From NCBI RefSeq assembly GCF_022138605.1, contig NZ_JACBFS010000007.1, forward strand, positions 51,001-115,000: DNA of 64,000 nucleotides, given 5' to 3'. Position 1 is the stretch's first letter; each line of letters begins with the position of its first letter. Shown here in pieces: positions 1 through 8,242 of this stretch. Made by a program: the position numbers and the translations under genes. The notes under the pieces were generated by a model, which was not told the DNA's origin, did not search any database, and saw nothing but the letters and a program-made list of their open reading frames with translations. This DNA is from Xanthobacter sp. NM-25. Its GTDB lineage: Bacteria; Pseudomonadota; Alphaproteobacteria; Rhizobiales; Xanthobacteraceae.

Positions 1-756
1 TCCGATGATCCGGCGGAAACCGCCCGCGCGCCGGTGGGCGACAGCCTGGTGGGCGATGCGGTGCTCGCCACCGCGGCGCTGGCCGAGCTGGTGCGCGCGC
101 CGGCGTCCGCGGCCAAGGTGAGCCGGGTGGCCCCTGCCCCCCATCGCATGGCCCCCCATCCGGCGGTCCACCCCGCAGAGCCGCCCGGCGGCAAGGCCGG
201 CGTTCCCACCGCGGCCGACGTGTTCGCGGCGCTGGCCGAGGTGCGGCCCGACCATTGCGTGCTGATGGAGGAATCCCCCTCCAACCTCGCCGACCTGCAC
301 CGCCACTGGCCCATCACGGAGCCGGAAACCTTCTTCACCGCCGCCTCGGGTGGCCTCGGCTGGACCCTGCCCGCCTCGGTGGGCATTGCACTCGGCGAGC
401 GCGATACCGCCCGCAGGCGTCCGGTGCTGGTGGTGATGGGCGATGGCTCGTTGCAATATTCCATCCAGTCCCTGTGGACCGCGGCCCAGGCGAAGCTGCC
501 CATCGTCTTCGTCGTGCTGCGCAATGGCGAATACGGCATCCTCAAAGCGTTCGCGCTGCTGGAGGAGACCCCCGGCGTGCCGGGGCTCGACCTGCCCGGC
601 CTCGACATCGTCAGCCTCGCCAGGGGCTATGGCTGCACCGCAGAGCGCATCGCCGATCTCGACGCGCTGAAGGCGCGGGTGAAAGCGGGCTTTGCCGGTG
701 ATGGCCCGCTGGTGATCGAGGTGCCCATCGATTCCACCATCCCGCCGCTGATCTGA
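1..756 (+). CDS. mdlC: Benzoylformate decarboxylase, C-terminal part (5' end outside window)
   Basis: ThDP-dependent enzyme that decarboxylates benzoylformate to benzaldehyde in mandelate-type aromatic catabolism. The frame is already open at base 1, so the N-terminal part lies upstream. The ThDP/Mg motif begins with GDGS (codons from 439) and ends about 27 residues later at the Asn of LRNGEYG, the usual GDG-N spacing. The downstream text (GVPGLDLPGLD, then ARGYG) resembles the C-terminus of Pseudomonas benzoylformate decarboxylase. Other ThDP decarboxylases such as acetolactate synthase-like enzymes share the fold, so substrate is a family-level call. The stop TGA is at 754-756, 106 bases before hisS. 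Confidence 0.8.
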   Translation, partial: SDDPAETARAPVGDSLVGDAVLATAALAELVRAPASAAKVSRVAPAPHRMAPHPAVHPAEPPGGKAGVPTAADVFAALAEVRPDHCVLMEESPSNLADLHRHWPITEPETFFTAASGGLGWTLPASVGIALGERDTARRRPVLVVMGDGSLQYSIQSLWTAAQAKLPIVFVVLRNGEYGILKAFALLEETPGVPGLDLPGLDIVSLARGYGCTAERIADLDALKARVKAGFAGDGPLVIEVPIDSTIPPLI

Positions 757-862
757 GCCGCCCGGCGGGCTCCGCGCCGGGTGCGGCGCCCGCCAGCCTT
801 GCGGCGCAAGGCCCCGTCCTCTAAGACGCCGGAACGTTTTCTCACCAGCGTCGAAGAGTGCC

Positions 863-2392
863 ATGGCGAAAGATCTGAAGCCGAAGGCCCGCCTGCCGCG
901 GGGCCTTGCCGACCGCACCGGCGCGGAGCTTGCCGCCACCCATGCCATGCTGGCCAAGATCCGCGCCGTTTATGCCCTCTACGGGTTCGAGGCGCTGGAA
1001 ACCCCGGCCTTTGAATATACCGACGCCCTGGGCAAGTTCCTGCCCGACCAGGACCGGCCCAACGAAGGCGTGTTCTCCTTCCAGGACGATGACGAGCAGT
1101 GGCTGTCGCTGCGCTACGACCTCACCGCGCCGCTCGCACGCTATGTGGCCGAGCATTTCGACGCTTTGCCCAAGCCCTATCGCTCGCACCGGGCGGGCTA
1201 TGTGTTCCGCAATGAGAAGCCCGGCCCCGGCCGCTTCCGCCAGTTCATGCAGTGCGATGCCGACATCGTCGGCGCCCCCTCGGTAGCGGCCGATGCCGAG
1301 ATCTGCATGATGGCGGCGGACACCCTGGAGGCGGTGGGCGTGCCGCGCGGGGATTATGTGATCCGCGTCAACAACCGCAAGGTGCTCGACGGCGTGCTGG
1401 AGGCCATCGGCCTCGGCGGCGACGACAATGCCGGGCGCCGGCTCACCGTGCTCAGGGCCATCGACAAATACGACAAGTTCGGCGTGGAAGGCGTGCGCCT
1501 GCTGCTGGGCACGGGCCGTAAAGACGAGAGCGGCGACTTCACCAAGGGCGCCGGGCTCGATGAGCGCCAGTCCGCCGTAGTGCTGGCCATGCTCACCGGC
1601 GAGGGCGTTTCCGCCGATGCCGACGGGGTGAAGGTGGAGATCGCCGGCGACGTGGAGCTCGCCGCCCGCCTCGCCTCCAACGCCGCCTTCCTCGAAGGCA
1701 TGGACGAGCTCAACACCATCCGCATCCTGGTGGCCTCCGCCGGCTATGAGGACCGGGTGAAGATCGACCCCTCGGTGGTGCGCGGGCTCGAATATTATAC
1801 CGGCCCCGTCTATGAGGCCGAGCTCACCTTCGAAATCCGCGATGAGGACGGGCGGCCCGTGCGCTTCGGCTCGGTCGCCGGCGGCGGACGCTATGACGGG
1901 CTGGTGGCCCGTTTCCGCGGTGAGAAGGTGCCAGCCACGGGCTTTTCCATCGGCGTCTCGCGGCTGCTCGCCGCCCTCGCAGCCCTCGGCAAGATGGACA
2001 GCGACGCGGAGGTTGGGCCGGTGGTGGTGCTCACCATGGACAAGGCGCCCGAGCGCATCGCCGACTACATGAAGATGGTGTCGGACCTGCGCGCCAACGG
2101 CATCCGCGCCGAGATGTACCAGGGCGGCGGCGGCATGAAGGCGCAGATGAAATATGCCGACAAGCGCGGCGCCCCGGCGGTGGTGATCCAGGGTTCCAAC
2201 GAGAAGGACGCCGGCGAGGTCCAGATCAAAGATCTGGTGGAAGGGGCGAAGATCGCCGCCTCCATCGCCGACAATGCGGAATACCGCGCCGCCCGTCCCG
2301 CCCAGTTCGCGGTGAAGGAGACCGAGATGGTCGCCGCCATCCGCGACGTGCTGGAGCGCCGCGCCGAACCCACCCTCGGGCTCGACGACTGA
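863..2392 (+). CDS. hisS: Histidine--tRNA ligase
   Basis: Cytoplasmic class II aminoacyl-tRNA synthetase that charges tRNA-His. The 509 residues match the long alphaproteobacterial form. Motif 2 is visible as YRSHRAGYVFRNEKPGPGRF (about residues 108-127). The histidine-specific signature is RGLEYYTGPVYE (about 306-317). The motif 3 region is GFSIGVSRLLAAL, followed by an anticodon-binding C-terminal domain (VVVLTMDKAPERIADYM onward). The ATG at 863 starts the conserved KARLPRGLADR segment; there is no strong Shine-Dalgarno. It stands alone on this strand and is convergent with the M20 gene, with a GC hairpin between them. Confidence 0.97.
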   Translation: MAKDLKPKARLPRGLADRTGAELAATHAMLAKIRAVYALYGFEALETPAFEYTDALGKFLPDQDRPNEGVFSFQDDDEQWLSLRYDLTAPLARYVAEHFDALPKPYRSHRAGYVFRNEKPGPGRFRQFMQCDADIVGAPSVAADAEICMMAADTLEAVGVPRGDYVIRVNNRKVLDGVLEAIGLGGDDNAGRRLTVLRAIDKYDKFGVEGVRLLLGTGRKDESGDFTKGAGLDERQSAVVLAMLTGEGVSADADGVKVEIAGDVELAARLASNAAFLEGMDELNTIRILVASAGYEDRVKIDPSVVRGLEYYTGPVYEAELTFEIRDEDGRPVRFGSVAGGGRYDGLVARFRGEKVPATGFSIGVSRLLAALAALGKMDSDAEVGPVVVLTMDKAPERIADYMKMVSDLRANGIRAEMYQGGGGMKAQMKYADKRGAPAVVIQGSNEKDAGEVQIKDLVEGAKIAASIADNAEYRAARPAQFAVKETEMVAAIRDVLERRAEPTLGLDD

Positions 2393-2470
2393 TATTCTGC
2401 GCAGCGCCTGAGCGCCCCCATTTGGGACCGGTCGAAGACCGGCGCCGATGGCATGATCGCCCCTGAGACT

Positions 2471-2491
2471 CCCGGCGGCCAGGCCGCCGGG
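2471..2491. terminator. GC hairpin between convergent hisS and M20 genes
   Basis: Perfect 9-bp arms CCCGGCGGC and GCCGCCGGG with a CAG loop. There is no T-run on either side, so it may be a weak or Rho-assisted bidirectional terminator. It lies 7 bases from the M20 stop codon. Confidence 0.5.
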
Positions 2492-2498
2492 GATAACC

Positions 2499-3728
2499 TC
2501 AGCTCAGCAGGTCCTTGAGCGTCAGGGCCATCACCAGGGTGGCCTTGTCGAGGTCGGAGAGGGTCAGCTTCTCATCCGCCCGGTGGCCGTTGGCCTCCTG
2601 GATGGTGTGCGGCCCGGCCCCATAGAGCACCACCGGCACGCCGGCTTCCGCATAGAGCCGGGCATCGGTGTAGAGCGGCACGCCGGTAGAGCCCACCTCC
2701 TCGCCCATCACCGCGGTGGCGTGGCGGCAGATGACCGAGGCGAGGTGCCGGGCCTTGTCGTCGGGCACCAGCGGACGGGCCAGCAGCACCTGCCGCACCT
2801 CCACCTCCGCCTTCGGGAAGCGGGCCGCGGCCTCCGCAATCACCGCCCGCACCTCCGCTTCCACCTGTTCCGGCCGCTCTTCCGGCACAATGCGGCGGTC
2901 GAGGCGGAAGGTGACCTTGTCCGGCACCACATTGGTGTTGATGCCGCCGGAGATGAGGCCGACATTGAGCTGCGGCGCGCCGATGCCGGCGATCTCCGAG
3001 ACCTTGCCCGCCAGCGTCCCACGATAGGCATAAAGCGCGGTGAGGATGCCGGTGGCCGCCTCCAGAGCGTCAACGCCGGTGGCCGGAATGGCGGCATGGG
3101 CCGACTTGCCCTTCACCTCCACCTCCAGGTGCAGGCAGCCGTTGTGGGCCACCACCACCGCATAGCTGAAGCCGGCGGACACCGCATAATCGGGCCGCGA
3201 CAGGCCCTGGGCGAGGATCCAGCCGGGGCCGACCTCGCCGCCGATCTCCTCGTCATAGGTCAGGTGCAGCTCCACCGTGCCCTTCAGCGGCAGGCCGGAA
3301 CGCTTCAGCGCATCGAGGGCGAAGGCATAGGTGGTGAAATCCGACTTGGAGACGGCGACACCGCGCCCGTACATCACCCCGTCCACCACCTCGGCGCCGT
3401 AGGGATCATGGGTCCAGCCCTCGCCCGGCGCCACCACGTCGCCATGGGCGTTGAGGGCGATGGTGGGCCCCTCACCGAAGCGGTGGCGGATGATGAGGTT
3501 GGTGACCGAGATCATGCCCGCCGCGCGCACGGTGGCTTCCGGCACCGGATGACGCTCCACAGTGAAGCCGAGGCCCTCCATCAGCTCCGCCGCGCGGGCC
3601 GCGTGGGGGGCGCAATCGCCGGGCGGATTATCCGACGGCACCTTCACCAGCTCGGCCAGCATCTGGTGCTGGGCTTCGGCGCGGGCGGCGATCAGCGGCT
3701 TCAGGATCTCGATATCGGGCGCGCTCAT
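2499..3728 (-). CDS. M20-family metallohydrolase (ArgE/DapE-like)
   Basis: Zinc-dependent amidohydrolase/deacylase of the M20 clan; substrate unknown. Metal and catalytic residues visible are H95 and D97 in LNAHGDVV, D130 in GRGVAVSKSD, and the E160/E161 pair in TYDEEIGG, followed by a dimerisation-domain region (CLHLEVEVKGKSAHAAIP). At 409 residues it is normal for the family. It lies 75 bases downstream of puuD on the same strand, so it may be read with the urate gene and act on a purine-derived amide, but it could equally be an independent N-acyl amino acid hydrolase. Calling it argE is not justified. Confidence 0.85.
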   Translation of the reverse strand: MSAPDIEILKPLIAARAEAQHQMLAELVKVPSDNPPGDCAPHAARAAELMEGLGFTVERHPVPEATVRAAGMISVTNLIIRHRFGEGPTIALNAHGDVVAPGEGWTHDPYGAEVVDGVMYGRGVAVSKSDFTTYAFALDALKRSGLPLKGTVELHLTYDEEIGGEVGPGWILAQGLSRPDYAVSAGFSYAVVVAHNGCLHLEVEVKGKSAHAAIPATGVDALEAATGILTALYAYRGTLAGKVSEIAGIGAPQLNVGLISGGINTNVVPDKVTFRLDRRIVPEERPEQVEAEVRAVIAEAAARFPKAEVEVRQVLLARPLVPDDKARHLASVICRHATAVMGEEVGSTGVPLYTDARLYAEAGVPVVLYGAGPHTIQEANGHRADEKLTLSDLDKATLVMALTLKDLLS

Positions 3729-3803
3729 GGCGGGTCCTTCTGTTGTTCTTATGTGGGAAGAAGAGCGCGGACAGCCCGCGCACGTCGTTGGGAGTTCAGG
3801 GCC

Positions 3804-5021
3804 TCACCTGGCCGTCGCCCACGCCTTGAGAACGGCGCGGTCCGCCGGCTCGATCTCGGTGACATTGTTGGGCGGCATGGCATGGGTGAGCACGGCCTGC
3901 ACCAGGATCAGATCGCGGTTGCGGGCGATGGCTTCCGGCGTGTCCAGGAGGATGCCCTTGGGGGGCACCGCGATGCCCTCATACATGGGCTCGGCGGTGT
4001 GGCACATGGAGCAGCGGCCCATGACGATGTTCTGCACGTCTTCCGGCACCTCCACCGGGGTCGCCGCCTCGGCGGTGGAGACCAGTGCCGGCAGGCCGAG
4101 CGCTGCGCGCCCCGCCGGCGTGGTGGTGACCGACAAAGCGATGCCGATGATGAGGCACACCACCGAGACCGCCCAGCACCACCACTTGTCGCCGCGCCCG
4201 GCGTGGCGCTCGTTGTAGAAGTAGCGGATGAGCGTGCCCGCCACCAGCGCCAGCGCCACCATCACATAGGCATAGGGCGTGGAATAGGTGAGCGGATAGT
4301 GGTTGGAGATCATCAGGAAGACGACCGGCAGGGTGAAGTAGTTGTTGTGCGAGGAGCGCAGCTTGGCGGTCTTGCCGTAATAGGGGTCCGGCTCCTGGCC
4401 CGCCTTCAGCGCCGCCACCACCTTATGCTGGTTGGGCACGATGACCAGGAACACGTTGGCGCTCATGATGGTGGCCATCAGCGCCCCGGTGTGGATGAAG
4501 GCGGCCCGCGGCGAGAACACATGCTGGTAGCCATAGGCCGCCGCCACCACCCCCACGAACACGATCGCCCCCACCTTCGCCGGCGAGTCGCCAAGCTTCG
4601 AGCGGCACAGAAGGTCATAGAGCACCCAGCCCAGCGCCAGGCCGCCGAGACCGATCACCAGCGCCACGGTGGGGCTGAGGTTCATCACCGCCGGATCGAT
4701 GAGATAGATGGAGGACTGGTAGTAATAGATCCAGATCAGCAGGAAGAATCCGGTGATCCAGGTGGCATAGGACTGCCACTTGTGCCAGATCAGGTCTTCG
4801 GGCAGAAAGCTTGGGGCCACCAGATACTTCTTCACCTGGTAAAAGCCGCCGCCGTGCACCTCCCAGGCTTCCCCGCCCTTGCCGGCGGGAATATCGGGGC
4901 AGGCCCGGATATGGGCATCCAGGTGCATGAAGTAGAATGACGCGCCGATCCACGCCATGCCGGCGATGATGTGCGCCCAGCGGAGCAGCAGGCTGCCCCA
5001 TTCGTGCAGAATAGGTTCCAT
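3804..5021 (-). CDS. puuD: Urate hydroxylase PuuD (membrane urate oxidase with cytochrome c domain)
   Basis: Oxidises urate to 5-hydroxyisourate and is thought to pass electrons to the respiratory chain rather than to O2. The N-terminal ~300 residues form a multi-helix membrane domain (RWAHIIAGMAWIGASFYFMH, ITGFFLLIWIYYYQS and later hydrophobic helices). The C-terminus is a class I cytochrome c domain with CSMCH at residues 337-341 and a likely axial Met in HAMPPN (about 382). The length of 405 is typical. It is divergent from a LysR gene, and the remaining urate pathway genes follow within 6 kb. Confidence 0.93.
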   Translation of the reverse strand: MEPILHEWGSLLLRWAHIIAGMAWIGASFYFMHLDAHIRACPDIPAGKGGEAWEVHGGGFYQVKKYLVAPSFLPEDLIWHKWQSYATWITGFFLLIWIYYYQSSIYLIDPAVMNLSPTVALVIGLGGLALGWVLYDLLCRSKLGDSPAKVGAIVFVGVVAAAYGYQHVFSPRAAFIHTGALMATIMSANVFLVIVPNQHKVVAALKAGQEPDPYYGKTAKLRSSHNNYFTLPVVFLMISNHYPLTYSTPYAYVMVALALVAGTLIRYFYNERHAGRGDKWWCWAVSVVCLIIGIALSVTTTPAGRAALGLPALVSTAEAATPVEVPEDVQNIVMGRCSMCHTAEPMYEGIAVPPKGILLDTPEAIARNRDLILVQAVLTHAMPPNNVTEIEPADRAVLKAWATAR

Positions 5022-5217
5022 CTCAATTCGATCCTCGAAACTGGCTGGTCAAGGAAAGGTCGCGTCCTCGCCCTGAGGTGGTCTTTGGGGGCGGAGCCGC
5101 GCCGCATGGGGCAAGACGCCCTGCCGCAGTGCGGGAAACCGTTCCCCTCCGCCACCGGCTTTCGTATCGTTGGCCCCGCGCCGCGACGGTGGATCGCAAA
5201 GCGGGGGATGGGACGTC
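5022..5217. promoter_or_regulatory. Divergent puuD / lysR intergenic control region
   Basis: This 196-base gap between two divergent genes is the expected place for LysR binding. It holds an inverted repeat GGGAA-ACCG-TTCCC near 5142-5155. No clear -35/-10 pair could be assigned. Confidence 0.4.
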
Positions 5218-6144
5218 GTGCTGGAGAACATGCGGGCTTTCGTGATGTCGGTGGAGAGCCAGAGCTTCTCCGAGGCCGCCCGCCGCCTGCGCCTGTCCGC
5301 CAATGTGGTGAGCCACCGCATCCAGACCCTGGAGAAGCACCTGGGCTGCCGGCTCTTCAACCGCACCACCCGGCGCATGAGCCTCACCGAGCAGGGCCGG
5401 GTCTATTACGAGAACATCACCGAGGCGCTCCGCCTGATCGAGGCGGCGGAGAGCAATATTTCCGAATTGGGCGCCCTGCCCCGGGGTGCGCTGCGCGTCA
5501 CCGCCCCGCTGCACCTGGGCCGGGTGCTGGTGGCGGAAGTCGCCTCCCAATACCAGCAGGCCCACCCGGAAATCGACGTGCGGCTGCGCCTGTCCGAGCA
5601 CACGCTCGACCTCGTGGCCGAATCCATCGACGTCGCCCTGCGCCTGGCGGCGTTCGAGGATTCCAGCATGATCATGCGCAAGGTGGCCCATGTGGAGCGC
5701 CTCCTGTGCGCCGCGCCCGCCTATCTGGAGCGGGCGGGCCTGCCGAAACGGCCGCAAGACCTGCTGTCCCATGAATGCCTGCTCCTTCGCTCCGCCAACA
5801 TGCGCGAGCTGCGCTGGACGCTCACCGACCAGGGCAAGGACCTGCCCGTTCCGGTGACCGGACATCTGGAGGCCGACGACGGCGACGTGCTCACCGCATG
5901 GGCCCTGCAAGGGCGGGGCATCGTGGTGAAGCCCCGCTTCGAGGTGGCGCAGGCGCTGGCCTCCGGTCGGCTGGTGCCGGTCCTGGAGGCGTTTCCCCCC
6001 GCGCCCGTCACCCTCGGCGTGCTCTATCCCGCCCGCCAGCTGGTGCCTCTGAAGGTCAAGGCCTTCGCCGACATGCTGGTGGACCGGGGCCGCCGCTACA
6101 TCGTCCGGGAACTGGCGAAGATCGGGGAACAGCCGGCGCCCTGA
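5218..6144 (+). CDS. LysR-family transcriptional regulator
   Basis: DNA-binding regulator with an N-terminal winged HTH (FVMSVESQSFSEAARRLRLS, then VVSHRIQTLEKHLG and LFNRTTRRMSLTEQG) and a C-terminal effector-binding domain, about 308 residues in all. I chose the GTG at 5218 because it gives VLENMRAFV, the usual LysR N-terminus, and is preceded by a G-rich stretch (GGGGGATGGGACG). An earlier in-frame start at 5170 would add a poorly conserved extension. It is divergent from puuD and sits between puuD and the permease, so it probably controls purine catabolism. The effector may be urate or a pathway intermediate (inference). Confidence 0.9.
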   Translation: MLENMRAFVMSVESQSFSEAARRLRLSANVVSHRIQTLEKHLGCRLFNRTTRRMSLTEQGRVYYENITEALRLIEAAESNISELGALPRGALRVTAPLHLGRVLVAEVASQYQQAHPEIDVRLRLSEHTLDLVAESIDVALRLAAFEDSSMIMRKVAHVERLLCAAPAYLERAGLPKRPQDLLSHECLLLRSANMRELRWTLTDQGKDLPVPVTGHLEADDGDVLTAWALQGRGIVVKPRFEVAQALASGRLVPVLEAFPPAPVTLGVLYPARQLVPLKVKAFADMLVDRGRRYIVRELAKIGEQPAP

Positions 6145-6198
6145 GCCCGCCATTCCCCGGCCCTCCATCCTGCCCCGCTCAGGAGCCCCTTTTGCCGT

Positions 6199-7590
6199 TC
6201 AGTGGGCCTCGGCCTGCTTGGCCGCGGCGACGATGTCGGCGGTGGAGGCCTTCTTGACGCCATTGAAGAACACGTTGAGCAACACCGCGACGATGGCGCA
6301 CAGCAGGATGCCGCTTTCCAGCAGCGGGTGCAGCTCATGCGGCAGCGCCTTGAAGAAATTGGGCGACACCAGCGGGATCATGCCGAAGCCCACCGAGACC
6401 GCGACGATGAACAGGTTGTAGCGGTTCTCCTTGAAATCGACGCCGGTGAGGATGCGCGCGCCGGTGGCCGCCACCATGCCGAACATCACGAGGCCGGCGC
6501 CACCCAGCACCACCTGCGGCACCGCTTCCACCAGCGCCGCCATCTTCGGCAGCAGGCCGAGCACCACCATGATGGCGCCGCCCGCCACCGTCACCCAGCG
6601 CGAGCGCACGCCGGTGACGCCGACGAGACCCACGTTCTGGGAGAAGGAGGTGTAGGGGAAGGTGTTAAAGATGCCGCCGATGAGCGTGCCCACGCCATCG
6701 GCGCGCAGGCCGCGGGAGAGCGCCTTCTGGTCCACCGGCTTGCCGGTGATCTCCGACAGCGCCAGGAACATGCCGGTGGATTCAATCATCACCACCACCA
6801 TCACGATGCACATGGTGACGATGGGCACCAGGTGGAACGTCGGCGTGCCGAAGTGGAAGGGCAGGATCACGTCCACCCAGGCCGCCTTGGCCACCTTGTC
6901 GAAATTCATCAGGCCGAGCGAGCTCGCCAGCACCGCGCCGGCGATGATGCCCAGCAGCACCGCCACATTAGCGACGAAGCCCTTGCCCCAGCGGATCAGG
7001 GTGAGGATCACCACCATCACGAACAGGGAGATGCCGAGGCCGGCAAGCTGCCCGTAGTTGGGGTTGGCCACCTGCACCACCTTGCCCTCGATGGTCTGGG
7101 TGAAGAAGGGCAACCCGCCACCGGCCCAGTTGATGCCCACCCGCATCAAGGAAATGCCGATGATCATGATGATGGTGCCCGTCACCACCGGCGGGAACAG
7201 CGGCAGCAGGCGCGAGACGAATGGCGCCGCGACGATGCCGAACAGGCCGGCGGCGATCACCGAGCCGTAGATGCCGAGCAGCCCGATCTCGGGGCTGGCC
7301 GCCATGGCCAGCATGGGGCCGACCGAGGCGAATGTGACGCCCATCATCACCGGCATGCGGATGCCGACGCCGAAGATGCCCAGCGACTGCACCAGGGTGG
7401 CGATGCCACAGGCGAACAGATCGGCGCTGATGAGGAAGGCCACTTCCTCCGGCGAGAGCTTCAGCGCGCGGCCAATGATGAGCGGGACCGCAACCGCGCC
7501 GGCATACATCACCAGCACATGCTGCAATCCCAATACGAAGAGCTTAGGTGCCGGCAGCACCTCGTCCACGGGGTTGACGGCTTCAGACAT
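6199..7590 (-). CDS. NCS2-family nucleobase (urate/xanthine) permease
   Basis: Inner-membrane proton-coupled purine transporter of the nucleobase-ascorbate family, about 463 residues with many hydrophobic helices. The family signature Q-N-x-G-x4-T is seen as QNVGLVGVTGVRSR. Other conserved text includes VLVMYAGAVAVPLIIG near the N-terminus and GITGKPVD-like residues (SEITGKPVDQ) before the signature. It is placed between the purine regulator and hiuH, which argues for urate or xanthine rather than uracil. It is divergent from hiuH across an AT-rich control region. Confidence 0.9.
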   Translation of the reverse strand: MSEAVNPVDEVLPAPKLFVLGLQHVLVMYAGAVAVPLIIGRALKLSPEEVAFLISADLFACGIATLVQSLGIFGVGIRMPVMMGVTFASVGPMLAMAASPEIGLLGIYGSVIAAGLFGIVAAPFVSRLLPLFPPVVTGTIIMIIGISLMRVGINWAGGGLPFFTQTIEGKVVQVANPNYGQLAGLGISLFVMVVILTLIRWGKGFVANVAVLLGIIAGAVLASSLGLMNFDKVAKAAWVDVILPFHFGTPTFHLVPIVTMCIVMVVVMIESTGMFLALSEITGKPVDQKALSRGLRADGVGTLIGGIFNTFPYTSFSQNVGLVGVTGVRSRWVTVAGGAIMVVLGLLPKMAALVEAVPQVVLGGAGLVMFGMVAATGARILTGVDFKENRYNLFIVAVSVGFGMIPLVSPNFFKALPHELHPLLESGILLCAIVAVLLNVFFNGVKKASTADIVAAAKQAEAH

Positions 7591-7883
7591 GAATGTCCCC
7601 TCGAAGGTATCATGAGGCAGATCTGGGAAGGTTCGTTATTCGGCGCTGTCGCGCTCGATATTGGCGCCGTCGCTTGCAAGCCCTGGCGGCTGAGACCATG
7701 GGCCCGCGACCTCGACGCTGTCGCTCTTTGGCGATCGCTGCAATGCATCAAAGACCATTTTGTCGGCTTGGAAAATGGTTGGAAAATCGGAATATCTTCC
7801 AATTTTTTTGGAAAATGCTCGCGCCGCGGCTCCGCTATCATTTTCGCAATGCGGGATGAGCCTGCGACGGCGCGAGGAGCAAC
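7591..7883. promoter_or_regulatory. AT-rich divergent control region with TTGGAAAAT repeats
   Basis: This 293-base gap between the permease and hiuH contains three direct copies of TTGGAAAAT at 7768-7776, 7779-7787 (11-base period) and 7808-7816. An inverted half-site (TCTTCCAA, 7795-7802) lies between the second and third copies. The local AT richness is unlike the rest of the window. It probably binds a regulator of the purine genes. Confidence 0.55.
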
Positions 7884-8237
7884 ATGGGACGTCTGTCGAC
7901 CCACGTACTGGACACGGTGTCCGGCGGCCCCGCCGCCGGGGTGATCGTGGAGCTGAACCGCATCGAGGCCGATGGCACCCGCACCGCGCTGGCCCGGCAC
8001 ACCACCAATGCGGACGGGCGCACCGACACGCCCCTGCTGTCCGGCGAGAGCTTCGCCGCCGGCACCTATGAGCTGGTGTTCCACATGGCCGACTATTTCC
8101 GCGCCAGCGGCGCCAAGGTGGCCGAGCCGCCGTTCCTCGATCTCATTCCGCTGCGCTTCTCCATGGCGGCGGACGGCCATTACCACGTGCCGCTGCTGGC
8201 CTCGCCGTGGAGCTATTCCACCTATCGGGGGTCCTGA
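7884..8237 (+). CDS. hiuH: 5-Hydroxyisourate hydrolase (transthyretin-like)
   Basis: Hydrolyses 5-hydroxyisourate, the PuuD product, to OHCU. The protein is 117 residues and shows the family ends clearly: LSTHVLDT at residues 4-11 and the C-terminal signature YHVPLLASPWSYSTYRGS. No signal peptide is present, so the form is cytoplasmic. The stop codon lies 5 bases before the ATG of the puuE-uraD fusion, so the two are surely co-transcribed. Confidence 0.96.
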   Translation: MGRLSTHVLDTVSGGPAAGVIVELNRIEADGTRTALARHTTNADGRTDTPLLSGESFAAGTYELVFHMADYFRASGAKVAEPPFLDLIPLRFSMAADGHYHVPLLASPWSYSTYRGS

Positions 8238-8242
8238 ACCTC

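Noticed and set aside
2583..4940. Long open frame (785 codons) on the plus strand opposite the M20 and puuD genes
   Set aside because: It is His/Arg/Gly-rich, antisense to two clear genes, and has no family motif: a typical GC-rich shadow frame.
6202..7944. 580-codon His-rich open frame opposite the permease
   Set aside because: Antisense to a convincing NCS2 permease; His runs arise from reverse ATG/GTG-rich codons.
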